Below, piece by piece: positions 1-8,693 of a stretch of DNA of 64,000 bases. Position 1 is the first letter of the stretch, and the number at the start of each line of letters is the position of its first letter. The position numbers and the translations under genes were made by a program. Location: positions 2,791,001-2,855,000 of the forward strand of contig NZ_CP064048.1 of assembly GCF_020923495.1 (NCBI RefSeq), given 5' to 3'. The notes beneath the pieces were generated by a model. It worked only from the letters and a program-made list of their open reading frames with translations, was not told where the DNA came from and did not search any database. Origin of the DNA: Brevibacillus sedimenti. GTDB lineage: Bacteria; Bacillota; Bacilli; Brevibacillales; Brevibacillaceae.

Positions 1-98
1 TGACGCTGTGTGCCCGTATTTGACAAACTATTCTGACTAGACGCTGGCGACAGCCCCTGCCCATAATAAAAACAAACGCCTTGCGAAAGGAGCATGCC

Positions 99-1412
99 AT
101 GAGGGCGTATTGCAGATGGACGTTGTGCGCCATGCTGGTCATGAGTTTACATTTGCCGCTGCCGGCAGGGGCGGCGGCCGAAGTGCAGGAACAGATCGAC
201 GCCGACAGTCTGTACGATCACGTAGAGCGCCTGTCCCGTCAGCCGCGGGCGGCGGCGACGGAATCGGAGTTTGCCGCCCTCGTCTATGTGGAAGAGCAGC
301 TTCGCATGTACGGGTACGAGACCAAGCTGCAGCCGTTTTTCTATTACGTGTACAGCCAGCCGACCCAGCTCTCCTTGCGCACGGATGGCTGGCCCGACCG
401 CATGTGGAACGTGACCGCCTTGACACATGGACCAAACGGCAGGGCGGCAGCCGAGATCATTGACGCCGGGAGAGGCACGGCGGCGGAGATGAGCCGCATA
501 CAGGCGGAAGGGAAGATCGTCCTGATCCAGCGGGGAGAGATTCCCTTGGGGGAAAAGGTGCGCAACGCGGCGGCCGTCCAGGCGGCGGGAGTCATTCTCG
601 TCAACGACGACGACGGAGCATGGGACGAACCGCTGGAAGAACCGCTCGACATGGCCGTACCTGCCGTGCTGCTCCCGCGAACGGAAGGGGAACTCCTGCG
701 TCAGCGTCTGCTGGAAAAGGGAAAGGTGTCCGCTGAGCTGAACGTAATCGGCGGTGTCTCCACCCGACGCACGTCGTACAATCTGATCGCGGCGCGAAAG
801 CCAAAGGGGGCAAACACAGGTCAAACGGTACTGGTGACCGCACGCCACGATTCTCCGCCCGCGTCGCCGGGGGCCAACGAGGGAGCGTCCGGAGCGGCCG
901 TGCTGCTGGAGACAGCCCGCCTTCTGGCCAGTCAGCAGGTTGACACGGAAGTGCGTTTCGTCAGTCTGGGAGCGGCTTACGACGGGGCGCGGGGGGCTGA
1001 TGCCTACGTGCGCTCCTTGTCCGAAGCCGAGAAGCAGCAGATCGTCGCTGCGTTCTGCCTCAATGGCGTCGGCAGTGCGGACGCGGGGGAATTGACGGCG
1101 GTTACAGCGGACGGACTGCGAAATCTGCCCGCCGATCTGGCAGAGCAGGCGGGGGCCGTTTTTTCCGCCGCTCGACCTGGCGAGGCTGGCATAGGGGGAG
1201 AAGCGACCGTGTTTGCCCGCGCCGGGATTCCCGCCGCCGTGCTAGTCGCTCCAGTACCCGCTGACAGAAAGAGGGAGCTCTCGCAGGACACCGTGGACAG
1301 AATCAGTCGGGAGCAGCTCAGCCGTACGGCGCAAATCGTCCTGGCCGCCGTGCGCGAGATTGCCGATGAACACACCCCGGCGTATCCGGCGGGCCGACCC
1401 GCTCCCAAGTGA
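99..1412 (+). CDS. Secreted PA/M28-peptidase-like protein with degenerate active site
   Basis: This 437-residue protein has a signal peptide (about residues 1-25, ending in an Ala-rich stretch), a PA-like insert in the middle and an M28 aminopeptidase-type fold in the C-terminal half. The ATG at 99 is chosen because AAAGGAG lies six bases upstream; an in-frame TTG at 81 has no ribosome site. M28 enzymes bind two zinc ions. Here ARHDSPPASPGANEG (His250) resembles the first ligand motif, but the usual catalytic Glu pair is replaced by GAAYDG (residues 292-296), the LNLD-type Asp motif reads LNGVG, and the final SDH motif reads GGEATVF (about residue 368). The fold is therefore supported but catalysis is doubtful; it may be a binding protein or pseudopeptidase. 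A terminator at 1453 follows. Confidence 0.75.
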   Translation: MRAYCRWTLCAMLVMSLHLPLPAGAAAEVQEQIDADSLYDHVERLSRQPRAAATESEFAALVYVEEQLRMYGYETKLQPFFYYVYSQPTQLSLRTDGWPDRMWNVTALTHGPNGRAAAEIIDAGRGTAAEMSRIQAEGKIVLIQRGEIPLGEKVRNAAAVQAAGVILVNDDDGAWDEPLEEPLDMAVPAVLLPRTEGELLRQRLLEKGKVSAELNVIGGVSTRRTSYNLIAARKPKGANTGQTVLVTARHDSPPASPGANEGASGAAVLLETARLLASQQVDTEVRFVSLGAAYDGARGADAYVRSLSEAEKQQIVAAFCLNGVGSADAGELTAVTADGLRNLPADLAEQAGAVFSAARPGEAGIGGEATVFARAGIPAAVLVAPVPADRKRELSQDTVDRISREQLSRTAQIVLAAVREIADEHTPAYPAGRPAPK

Positions 1413-1452
1413 TGAGGATTGATAGGAAAAGGGAAATACAGACGTTTGCCGT

Positions 1453-1488
1453 GCCCGCGCAGGTTTTCTAGACGCGGGCGTTTTGTTG
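1453..1488 (+). terminator. Rho-independent terminator after the M28-like gene
   Basis: GCCCGCG (1453-1459) pairs with CGCGGGC (1473-1479) and is followed by GTTTTGTTG. It lies 41 bases after the stop codon. Confidence 0.7.
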
Positions 1489-1502
1489 CCTTCCGGAAGT
1501 AA

Positions 1503-1559
1503 TTGTCAAAATCTGTCGAATGGTAAGGAATGGTCGATTTTTGATAAAAGAGGTATAAT
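1503..1559 (+). promoter_or_regulatory. Candidate promoter with Spo0A-box-like sites upstream of kinase
   Basis: The 381-base gap before the kinase holds TTGTCAAA (1503-1510) and CTGTCGAA (1513-1520), close to the Spo0A box TTGTCGAA. A TATAAT at 1554-1559 could be a sigma-A -10 element, but its -35 region is weak. Control of the kinase by Spo0A is an inference. Downstream in the same gap are a palindrome at 1715-1728 and a hairpin at 1737-1763. Confidence 0.4.
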
Positions 1560-1736
1560 TTTCGCGAATGTAAAAAAATTCACTCACTTTGTGCAGAGTG
1601 TGAATCAGTGATTCCCGGCAAAGGGAGATGTGGCTGGTGCGGCAATGCGTTTACCGCGGTCGTGTCGTGGGCAATCCGGAACAGCAGCGTCACCGTAATG
1701 TTTCGCGTCATTTATCGGAAATTTCCGAATAAAATA

Positions 1737-1763
1737 ACATCCCCAACCGCAATACGGGGATGT
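1737..1763 (+). other. Hairpin in the kinase 5' leader
   Basis: ACATCCCC (1737-1744) is complementary to GGGGATGT (1756-1763) across an 11-base loop. No T-tract follows, so it is not a normal terminator. It ends about 30 bases before the kinase start and directly follows a perfect palindrome, TCGGAAATTTCCGA (1715-1728). Confidence 0.4.
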
Positions 1764-1793
1764 CCATCAGTTACATATGTTACGGAGGTTGAT

Positions 1794-3788
1794 ATGAAGC
1801 AATCCCAAGCGCTGTATCCTTCGTTCTTGGCGGTAATCGCCCTGGCGGTTGTCACCGCCGTGGCACACTGGCCCGTATGGTCTTCCCAAGCCAATGGGAG
1901 ACTGCTGTTTGGTGTCCTGGAGTTGTTGGAGGTGGCGGCCTTCCTCTTGATCTTGTACCTGCTGCGGCGCGTCCGTCAACTGGAACAGGAAGTCCGCTAT
2001 CGGGAGCACAGATTCCGCAGCTATCTCGACGCCGTCCCGGACCTCCTGTTTATCAAGAGCAAAACGGGCGATCTTTTATACGTCAATCAAGCGGCCGGGA
2101 AATTCTTTGTCGGCGATTGCTCAGCCAGTCCGGAGCTGGTGGGCGTGACGGACCGTTACCGGCAAAGTCTGTTCAGCTGCCGGGAAACCGACGAACTCGT
2201 CTTTCGATCGGGAGAACCGTTCCGTCGCGTCGAAGTGTTTGAGCAGCCGGACGGATCGACACGCTTTATCGACCTGGTAAAGGTACCGGTCATGGATCCA
2301 CTGACCCATAAAGTCTCCCTCCTGATGCTGGGGCGGGACATCACCGACCAGAAGCGGGTGGAAATGGACGGACTGGCCACGAAAGAACTGCTGGAGTCCA
2401 TTCTGCAGCAAACCCCCGACGCCATCTCGGTGATTGACGTCAACGGCCGCATCAAGCGCATCAACCAGGCGTCAGAAATCATCTTTGGCTACAGCGAAGA
2501 AGAATTGATCGACCGGCCGCTGCCGTTCATCCCCACGCATTTGCAGGAAGAAGCCGACTACTACCATCAACAAGTGCTGAATGGCAAGCGCATCATTGGG
2601 CTGGAAACGGTCCGCATTCACAAAAACGGCCAACCCCTGCACGTGTCCCTCTCATTGGCGCCGATCTACGACGGCGAGGGGAAAGTGATCGGCATTGTCG
2701 GCAGCGCGCGGGACATTACCGAACAGAAGCGCGTGGAGCATCGCCTGCGGGTGAGCGAAGCAAAGTACCGGCTGATCGCCGAAAACATGACCGACATGAT
2801 CTGCGTGTACGAGGGGAGCGGTGCGGTGACCTACATGTCTCCTTCGCATGAGTCGATTCTGGGGTATCCGCTCGATCAGTTCAATCAGGTGTACGACTTC
2901 ATGGATCGGGTGCATCCGGATGACCAGAAATCCGTCCGGCAGGCGATTTGGCGCATCGGTCAAACCGGTGAAATGGCTTCGGTCGAATTCCGCTTCCTGC
3001 ACAACGGCGGCCACTGGGTCAACCTGGAATCTCGCTGCAAACCAATTGTGGATGAGACAGGACGGGTGATCAGTTTTATGATCGTCACCCGCGACATTAC
3101 GGAGAAAAAGCGGGCAGAAGAACTGCTCCGCCAGTCGGACATGCTTTCTGCCGTCGGGCAGCTGGCGGCGGGAATCGCCCACGAGATCCGCAACCCATTG
3201 ACTGCGCTGCGCGGCTTTATCCAATTAATGCAGTCGTCCGCTGAAGCCAATCGGTACTGCGGGATCATGCTCTCCGAACTGGATCGGATCAACTTGATCG
3301 TCAGCGAACTCTTGCTGTTGGCCAAGCCGCAGGCGGTCAAGTATCAGCAGCGGGAAGTGGGCGGCATCCTGAAAAACGTTCTCTCACTCCTGGACAGCCA
3401 GGCCATCTTAAACAACATCCAGATTCACACCCGAATCTCGGAGAATTTGCCGCTCATCACCTGTGAAGAAAACCAGTTGAAGCAAGTCTTCATCAATTTG
3501 TGCAAAAATGCCATCGAAGCAATGCCAAACGGGGGACACCTCCGGGTGGAGGCGGAAGAGCTGGACAAAGGCGAGGTGCGAATCAGGATCATTGATACGG
3601 GGGGCGGGATCGACCCGGAACAGATTCCGCGCCTGGGCGAGCCCTTTTACACCACCAAGGGAAAGGGGACCGGACTTGGCCTGATGGTCAGCCGCAGGAT
3701 CATCCAGGAGCACGGCGGCCAAATCGTGATTTCCAGCGAACCGGGCAAAGGAACGACGGTCGATGTCATCCTCCCCGTCATGGCCTGA
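1794..3788 (+). CDS. Membrane PAS-domain sensor histidine kinase, sporulation-kinase type
   Basis: This 664-residue kinase autophosphorylates on a histidine and passes phosphate to a response regulator. It has two membrane helices (about residues 9-28 and 37-56), three PAS domains (about 70-190, 195-315 and 325-440), a HisKA domain with the phospho-acceptor in AHEIRNP (His463), and a HATPase domain with NLCKNAIEAMP, DTGGGID and GKGTGLGLM motifs. The HisKA sequence is of the KinA/KinC/KinE type that feeds the Spo0F-Spo0A phosphorelay. ATG 1794 is preferred because ACGGAGG lies six bases upstream and the hydrophobic N-terminus starts there. No cognate response regulator is adjacent, as expected for an orphan sporulation kinase. 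Which kin orthologue it is cannot be decided by eye. Confidence 0.88.
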   Translation: MKQSQALYPSFLAVIALAVVTAVAHWPVWSSQANGRLLFGVLELLEVAAFLLILYLLRRVRQLEQEVRYREHRFRSYLDAVPDLLFIKSKTGDLLYVNQAAGKFFVGDCSASPELVGVTDRYRQSLFSCRETDELVFRSGEPFRRVEVFEQPDGSTRFIDLVKVPVMDPLTHKVSLLMLGRDITDQKRVEMDGLATKELLESILQQTPDAISVIDVNGRIKRINQASEIIFGYSEEELIDRPLPFIPTHLQEEADYYHQQVLNGKRIIGLETVRIHKNGQPLHVSLSLAPIYDGEGKVIGIVGSARDITEQKRVEHRLRVSEAKYRLIAENMTDMICVYEGSGAVTYMSPSHESILGYPLDQFNQVYDFMDRVHPDDQKSVRQAIWRIGQTGEMASVEFRFLHNGGHWVNLESRCKPIVDETGRVISFMIVTRDITEKKRAEELLRQSDMLSAVGQLAAGIAHEIRNPLTALRGFIQLMQSSAEANRYCGIMLSELDRINLIVSELLLLAKPQAVKYQQREVGGILKNVLSLLDSQAILNNIQIHTRISENLPLITCEENQLKQVFINLCKNAIEAMPNGGHLRVEAEELDKGEVRIRIIDTGGGIDPEQIPRLGEPFYTTKGKGTGLGLMVSRRIIQEHGGQIVISSEPGKGTTVDVILPVMA

Positions 3789-3806
3789 TGATGCAGCGGG
3801 TTGTGC

Positions 3807-4838
3807 TCACGCGGGCGGTTTGGGACGTGGTTTCCTGCCTTTCCACAACAGGCGCCCCAGCAGCAACAGTCCGCAGTACGTGGCGCTGCTTGCGGCCAGA
3901 TTGGCTGCCGTGACGCTTACCAGTGGCAGCAGTGCAAACAGACCGGCCCCGGCCAGCATCGCCAGCAGCAGCGGCCCCATGTGCAGATCGTGGCGCACCG
4001 CCACGGGCACGGCCATCGCGTAAACGAGTGCGCCCAGGATGAGGCCGGCGTGTCCGAGTGACAACAACAGATGCAGCAGGTCGGCAAACGGCATGAGAGA
4101 AGCCAGAATGTGCGCAAGCGGCAAGGCGGCGGAGTGGACGTCGTGCCAGTGAGCCAAAAGGATCGCCTGTCCCAGCAGGGAGGCGAAGAAAAAGAACAGT
4201 GTGCCCGCCAACACGCCCGCACGTATCGTGCTCTGGCGGGGCGCGCGGATGGCAAGCGGCAGGACGACGACCAGACAGACCAGTAAATGCAGGGAGAGGT
4301 ACAGCACGGCCTGGATCAGCCACAGAGCGTTGAATTGGTATCCGAGCGAAGGAATCGGCACGTGGCGCTGTTCGGCAAACACAAACCCAAGCATTAGCAG
4401 TCCTGCGGCAAGTGAGGCGGCTGTCCCCCTAAGGATCGTCGTCCACCCCTGAGAGACAACCACCACGGCGAGGAGCAGGGGGGCGAGCACAAACAGCCAG
4501 CTCCACGCACCAGCCATGTGCTGCATTGCCTGCATGCCTGCTGTCGCTCCCGCGTAAGCCAAGAGGGAGAGGTGAATCAACACGGAGAAGGTGGGAGCGA
4601 ATGTAGGGCCAAACCAGTGCAAAAGCAGATCGTGGAGCGTACGCACCCCCTGGCGATGACAGGAGACCAGCACACGGCAGCCGATCCACCCCAGTCCGAT
4701 GCTGGCAGCAGCAAGGCCAATCGTCCCCCACGAGCCGAAATAGGCAAAAAAGCGCAGCCATTCATTACCGCTAAAATACGAACCGCCGAGCGCAGCCCCA
4801 GCGAACAGGACGGCGATTCGCCATGCGCTTCTGTCCAT
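3807..4838 (-). CDS. YkvI-family multi-pass membrane protein
   Basis: This 343-residue protein is almost entirely hydrophobic, with about ten predicted membrane helices and a basic C-terminus (KGRKPRPKPP). Its N-terminus, with GAALGGSYFSGNEWLRFFA, resembles YkvI-like relatives of the amino-acid/polyamine transporter fold, where a Gly-rich break in the first helix is typical. The substrate is unknown. It converges on the kinase gene (18-base gap) and diverges from the FMN reductase gene. AAAGGA lies upstream of the ATG. Confidence 0.7.
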   Translation of the reverse strand: MDRSAWRIAVLFAGAALGGSYFSGNEWLRFFAYFGSWGTIGLAAASIGLGWIGCRVLVSCHRQGVRTLHDLLLHWFGPTFAPTFSVLIHLSLLAYAGATAGMQAMQHMAGAWSWLFVLAPLLLAVVVVSQGWTTILRGTAASLAAGLLMLGFVFAEQRHVPIPSLGYQFNALWLIQAVLYLSLHLLVCLVVVLPLAIRAPRQSTIRAGVLAGTLFFFFASLLGQAILLAHWHDVHSAALPLAHILASLMPFADLLHLLLSLGHAGLILGALVYAMAVPVAVRHDLHMGPLLLAMLAGAGLFALLPLVSVTAANLAASSATYCGLLLLGRLLWKGRKPRPKPPA

Positions 4839-4963
4839 TCACATCATCCTTTTCCCAGCGTGGAACCCAAATTCGTTCATGCGTCATGAAATCTGTCGCA
4901 CTGGTACCAATGTATGAGGCACAGAGGCTTGTTCAGAACAGTGTGATTAATGATACATATGTG

Positions 4964-4992
4964 TTTACAAACTATTAATATATGGATATACT
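4964..4992 (+). promoter_or_regulatory. Sigma-A promoter for FMN reductase
   Basis: TTTACA (4964-4969), a 17-base spacer and TATACT (4987-4992) match the vegetative consensus well, about 45 bases before the start codon in an AT-rich patch. Confidence 0.65.
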
Positions 4993-5036
4993 GTATGAAG
5001 GTACTTTAGACAACTCCCCCATTTGAGGTGAATAAG

Positions 5037-5594
5037 ATGAAAATTGTCGGCATTGCTGGCAGCATGAACGCGCAGTCAACAACCAAACTGGCGGTAGAGA
5101 TCGTGTTGAAGGCCGCCCGGGAAGCGGGAGCGGAAACGGAATTGATTCACCTGGCCGAATGGCCGATGCCGGTCTACGACAATCGCGATGACGCCTCCAC
5201 GTATCCGGAGACGGTGCATCGTTTTGTGCAAAAGGTATCGGAAGCGGACGGGCTGGTGATTGGTTCGCCGGAGTACCACGGCAGCATCACTGGCGCCTTG
5301 AAAAACGCGCTCGACTTTTTGGAAGGGCGCCATTTGCGCGACAAGCAGGTAGCCATTCTTGGCGTGGCAGGAGGCAGCATGGGCGCGACCAATACGGTAA
5401 ACACCCTGCAGGTGATCATGCGCAATCTGCACGCCTGGCCTCTGCCGTCCAGCCCGAGCATTCCCAGCGCCTACGACGCCTTTGCGCCGGACGGGACGCT
5501 GAAAGATCCGCGTTTGCAGGAACGCATGGAGACGCTCGGCCGGGAACTGGTACGGTACGTGCGGGCGATGAACGCGGAAAAACAGCCGCAGTAG
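5037..5594 (+). CDS. NADPH-dependent FMN reductase family protein
   Basis: This 185-residue flavodoxin-fold protein probably reduces FMN, quinones or azo compounds with NAD(P)H in the cytoplasm. The N-terminal GIAGSMNAQSTTKLA is the phosphate-binding loop and GSPEYHGSITGALKNALDFL (about residues 76-95) is the family signature. Length matches the YhdA/ChrR-like group. ATG 5037 is preferred over GTG 5028, which lies within the ribosome site GAGGTG. It has its own sigma-A promoter. The physiological substrate cannot be read from sequence. Confidence 0.85.
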   Translation: MKIVGIAGSMNAQSTTKLAVEIVLKAAREAGAETELIHLAEWPMPVYDNRDDASTYPETVHRFVQKVSEADGLVIGSPEYHGSITGALKNALDFLEGRHLRDKQVAILGVAGGSMGATNTVNTLQVIMRNLHAWPLPSSPSIPSAYDAFAPDGTLKDPRLQERMETLGRELVRYVRAMNAEKQPQ

Positions 5595-5651
5595 GCAGGT
5601 TTTTCTTGCAACCGTCGCGCTTTCCACGGTATTATGTTTTTACGTGCGTTT

Positions 5652-5677
5652 GAAAAGCCTTGGCCACAAGGTTTTTC
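5652..5677 (+). terminator. Hairpin/terminator between FMN reductase and mntR
   Basis: GAAAAGCCTTG (5652-5662) pairs with CAAGGTTTTTC (5667-5677) with one G-U pair, giving a stem that ends in a T-run. It sits inside a larger imperfect inverted repeat (TTTCCACGGTATT at 5621 and AATACCGTGTGGAAA near 5689). Confidence 0.5.
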
Positions 5678-5715
5678 ATCCCGCCTGAAATACCGTGTGG
5701 AAACGAGGGATTCAC

Positions 5716-6144
5716 ATGCCAACTCCCAGTATGGAAGACTATTTGGAACGCATTTACACTTTAATCGAAGAAAAAGGTTACGCCCGTGTCTCCGATATCG
5801 CGGAAGCGTTGGAAGTGCATCCCTCATCCGTTACCAAGATGGTCCAGAAGCTGGACAAAGACAACTACCTGGTCTATGAAAAATACCGCGGCCTGGTGCT
5901 GACGCCAAAAGGCAAGAAAATCGGCAAGCGCCTGGTGGATCGTCACAGTCTGCTGGAAGAGTTCATGCGCGTCATCGGCGTGGACGAGGAGCACATCTAT
6001 CGGGACGTGGAAGGGATCGAGCACCATCTCAGCTGGGAGTCGATCACCTGCCTGGAGTATCTCGTCCAGTATTTTCACGCCGACCCGTCGCGTATTGAGG
6101 AGCTGCGCCGTATCCGACAGGAAGACGAGCAAAAGGAAGAATAA
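5716..6144 (+). CDS. mntR: Manganese-responsive transcriptional regulator MntR
   Basis: At 142 residues this is the length of Bacillus subtilis MntR, a DtxR-family repressor that binds Mn(II) and represses manganese uptake genes. The N-terminal winged helix ([20 protein letters not shown], about residues 22-41) binds DNA. Metal ligands known in the family are visible: Asp8 and Glu11 in MEDYLERIY, and Glu-x2-Glu-His in [11 protein letters not shown] near residues 99-103. ATG 5716 follows CGAGGGA. It is monocistronic, with a strong terminator at 6154. Confidence 0.95.
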   Translation: MPTPSMEDYLERIYTLIEEKGYARVSDIAEALEVHPSSVTKMVQKLDKDNYLVYEKYRGLVLTPKGKKIGKRLVDRHSLLEEFMRVIGVDEEHIYRDVEGIEHHLSWESITCLEYLVQYFHADPSRIEELRRIRQEDEQKEE

Positions 6145-6153
6145 CTGCACTGA

Positions 6154-6180
6154 CGCAAGCCTGACCGGCTTGCGTTTTTT
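6154..6180 (+). terminator. Rho-independent terminator of mntR
   Basis: CGCAAGCC (6154-6161) pairs with GGCTTGCG (6167-6174), followed by six T. Confidence 0.9.
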
Positions 6181-6238
6181 GTCGTAATCGACAAGCCACC
6201 TCCCTATATTTGATAAGGAGGGAAGGGAAGGTGAGAGC

Positions 6239-7186
6239 ATGCAGGCGGACGCGGTGTTTGAGGGCGGCGGAGTGAAAGGGATTGCCTTTATCGGAGCGCT
6301 GCAGGTGATGGAGGAGCACGGCTATACGTGGAAGAACCTGGCCGGCACGTCGGCGGGCTCGTTTGTCGCCGCTCTGCTCGGGGCGGGTTACAAGAGCGGA
6401 GAGCTCAGGCCTGTGTTTGAGCGGCTGGACTATCTGCATTTTCTCGAGCGGCGCGGCCTCGGTCGGCTGCCGGTCATCGGTCCATTGTACGAATTGTTCG
6501 TGCGGCAGGGGATGTACCGGACCAACCGGATTGAAAGGTTTATGGACGAATTGCTGCGGAAAAAAGGCATACGCACCTTTGGGGATCTGCCTCCGGGCAA
6601 GCTCAGGATCATCGCGTCCGACATCACGGCGGGAAAAATGCTGGTTTTGCCGGACGATCTCGTCCAGTTTGACATCGTCCCGGAGGAATTCCCGATCGCC
6701 CGGGCCGTCCGCATGTCGTGTTCGCTGCCGTATTTCTTTCAGCCGGTCCGGTTGCAGCAAAACGGGGAACCGCACTATATCGTGGACGGCGGGCTGCTGA
6801 GCAATTATCCGGTCTGGCTGTTTGACGTTCCCGGAAAGCCGCGCTGGCCGACAATCGGGTTTCGCCTGCACAGTAAACGGGTGGAGCGGGAAGCGTACCG
6901 GATTCGGGGCCTTTTTTCGTTTACCCGCAGCCTGATCACCACGATGCTGGACGCCCACGACCGGCTGTATGTGGAGCGGGCGCAGGCAGTACGGACGATC
7001 TTCATTCCGACGCTGGGGGTGCGGACCACGCATTTCGGCCTTCCTCCTGAGCTGCGCGCAGCCCTGATACGTTCGGGGGAAGAGGCGGCCCGCCAGTTTC
7101 TGGCCAAATGGAACTTCGAGCAGTACGTCGAAGTATTCCGCAGCATACCGCCAGGACCAAACAAAAAAACAGGCTGCCTCGTATAG
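6239..7186 (+). CDS. Patatin-like phospholipase
   Basis: This 315-residue protein is a patatin-family lipid acyl hydrolase with a Ser-Asp dyad. FEGGGVKG (residues 7-14) is the oxyanion hole, GTSAG (36-40) carries nucleophile Ser38 and DGG (Asp183) completes the dyad. No signal peptide is seen, so it probably acts in the cytoplasm or on the inner membrane face. ATG 6239 follows AAGGTGAG. The terminator overlaps the last codons. The substrate is not predictable. Confidence 0.88.
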   Translation: MQADAVFEGGGVKGIAFIGALQVMEEHGYTWKNLAGTSAGSFVAALLGAGYKSGELRPVFERLDYLHFLERRGLGRLPVIGPLYELFVRQGMYRTNRIERFMDELLRKKGIRTFGDLPPGKLRIIASDITAGKMLVLPDDLVQFDIVPEEFPIARAVRMSCSLPYFFQPVRLQQNGEPHYIVDGGLLSNYPVWLFDVPGKPRWPTIGFRLHSKRVEREAYRIRGLFSFTRSLITTMLDAHDRLYVERAQAVRTIFIPTLGVRTTHFGLPPELRAALIRSGEEAARQFLAKWNFEQYVEVFRSIPPGPNKKTGCLV

Positions 7187-7198
7187 GCAGCCTGTTTT
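7166..7198 (+). terminator. Terminator overlapping the end of the patatin gene
   Basis: CAGGCTGCC (7170-7178) and GGCAGCCTG (7186-7194) form a stem flanked by A and T runs, so it may serve the convergent minus-strand operon too. The stop codon lies within the loop. Confidence 0.85.
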
Positions 7199-7245
7199 AC
7201 ATAAACGGACGGAATACGAATCGGGTAGAAGTGTTTTGCCTGATG

Positions 7246-7584
7246 TTACTGCGAGATGTGGTTCTTTGGGTCGCTCTCGTTCTGCTTGTTCTTTGCCCTG
7301 CTTTTGGCTCCTTCGATCACACGGAACGGGTGGTTTTTGCGGCTTGCCGGCGACGACTTTTTCATCGTCGGGCGCGGTGCGGTTTTAGGCTTCGGCTGTT
7401 TGTGCCGGTAGGCAGAGGAGAAAACCGAGCCGCTTCGCAGGTAGTTTCGCACTGCCACAAACAGCAGCACGGACAAGCCGATCACGATCAAGGTGCCGAC
7501 AGGATTGTCGATGACCTGCCTCAGAAAGCCGTAGGCGGCCAACAGCAGCAACGCGACGATGATAGGGGGGATGTGGCGTAACAT
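7246..7584 (-). CDS. yqhP: SA1362/YqhP-family small membrane protein
   Basis: This 112-residue protein has two membrane helices (about residues 5-22 and 29-45) and a long basic, Pro/Lys-rich C-terminal tail ending near NESDPKNHISQ. The architecture and its place directly downstream of yqhQ match the SA1362/YqhP family, whose function is unknown. The gap to yqhQ is 37 bases, so the two are probably co-transcribed. Confidence 0.75.
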   Translation of the reverse strand: MLRHIPPIIVALLLLAAYGFLRQVIDNPVGTLIVIGLSVLLFVAVRNYLRSGSVFSSAYRHKQPKPKTAPRPTMKKSSPASRKNHPFRVIEGAKSRAKNKQNESDPKNHISQ

Positions 7585-7621
7585 AGGGCTTCACCTCAAT
7601 GGTATTCTATATGCCTCAACG

Positions 7622-8557
7622 TTATCCGGCGGAGATGAGTCGCTCTTTGCCTGCGACCTGATCCCGTTCCCGCATTTTGAGAAACGCGGCGATCGCCACT
7701 TCCACCTGGCTGTCGTCCGGTTCGCGGGTCGTGATTTTTTGCAGCCACAGTCCTGGGTAACCCAAATAGCGGAGGATCGGTGTATCGCGCCATTTGTTGG
7801 TCCACTGCAGAACTTCGTACGATACCCCGATTACCAGAGGCAGGAGTACGATGCGCTGCACCACGCGATCCCACAGTGTTTCGTAGGTGAACAGCGAGTA
7901 GATGATGACCCCGACGATCACCGTAAAGATCAGAAAGCTGCTGCCGCAGCGGTAGTGCAGGGTGGAAAATTTTTGCACATTCTCTACTGTCAATTCTACC
8001 CCGGATTCAAACGCGTTAATCACCTTGTGTTCGGCCCCGTGGTATTGAAACAGACGTTTGATGATCGGTGCCTGCGCGATCGCTGTAATGTAGCCGAGCA
8101 AGAGCAGGAGTTTGATCACACCTTCCGCCAGGTTTTGGGGAATCCCCGCCGGCACCCACTGTCCGAGCAAAAACTGGGCGAGAAAGACCGGCACCAGCGT
8201 GAAGGCAAACTTGCCGAACAAGAACGATAGCACCCCAACCACGGCTACGCCGAGCACCATTTGCAGCTTGGACGGTCCTGAGTCCACGTCGTCGTCCGAT
8301 TCCATGCTGTACCGTTCGGTAGCGAAATTCAGATGTTTGGCTCCGTTTGCGCTGGCTTCGATCAAGCCGACGATACCGCGGACAAAGGGGATTTTTTTCA
8401 AGCTGTTTGCCCATTTATATTCCGAACGCGGAGCTTCGTAATACTCGATTTCCTGATTTTTTCTGCGGATGGCAGTGACGGTCACTCGTTTGCCGCCAAA
8501 CATGACGCCTTCGATGACGGCCTGCCCGCCGTAACTGGGTACGTTTTGCTGCGCCAA
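7622..8557 (-). CDS. yqhQ: DUF1385 membrane protein YqhQ
   Basis: This is a conserved integral membrane protein of about 311 residues and unknown biochemical function. It begins with YGGQAVIEGVMFGGKR, the family signature, then has several membrane helices and a FQYHGAEHKVINAFE motif near the middle. The TTG at 8557 is chosen because AAGGAAGGTGAT lies just upstream and the protein then starts MAQQNVPSYGG; an ATG at 8599 lacks a ribosome site. It is divergent from yqhR, as in Bacillus. Confidence 0.88.
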   Translation of the reverse strand: MAQQNVPSYGGQAVIEGVMFGGKRVTVTAIRRKNQEIEYYEAPRSEYKWANSLKKIPFVRGIVGLIEASANGAKHLNFATERYSMESDDDVDSGPSKLQMVLGVAVVGVLSFLFGKFAFTLVPVFLAQFLLGQWVPAGIPQNLAEGVIKLLLLLGYITAIAQAPIIKRLFQYHGAEHKVINAFESGVELTVENVQKFSTLHYRCGSSFLIFTVIVGVIIYSLFTYETLWDRVVQRIVLLPLVIGVSYEVLQWTNKWRDTPILRYLGYPGLWLQKITTREPDDSQVEVAIAAFLKMRERDQVAGKERLISAG

Positions 8558-8693
8558 TCCTATCACCTTCCTTACCACATATTGTACCGGAAACGGCACG
8601 CGCAGGCTATAAGCAGTTCACACGCTGCCATTCAATTGTCAACAATTAGTGAAAACCGGAACTGCGGCGCATACTACACCTGAGGTGATGCAC

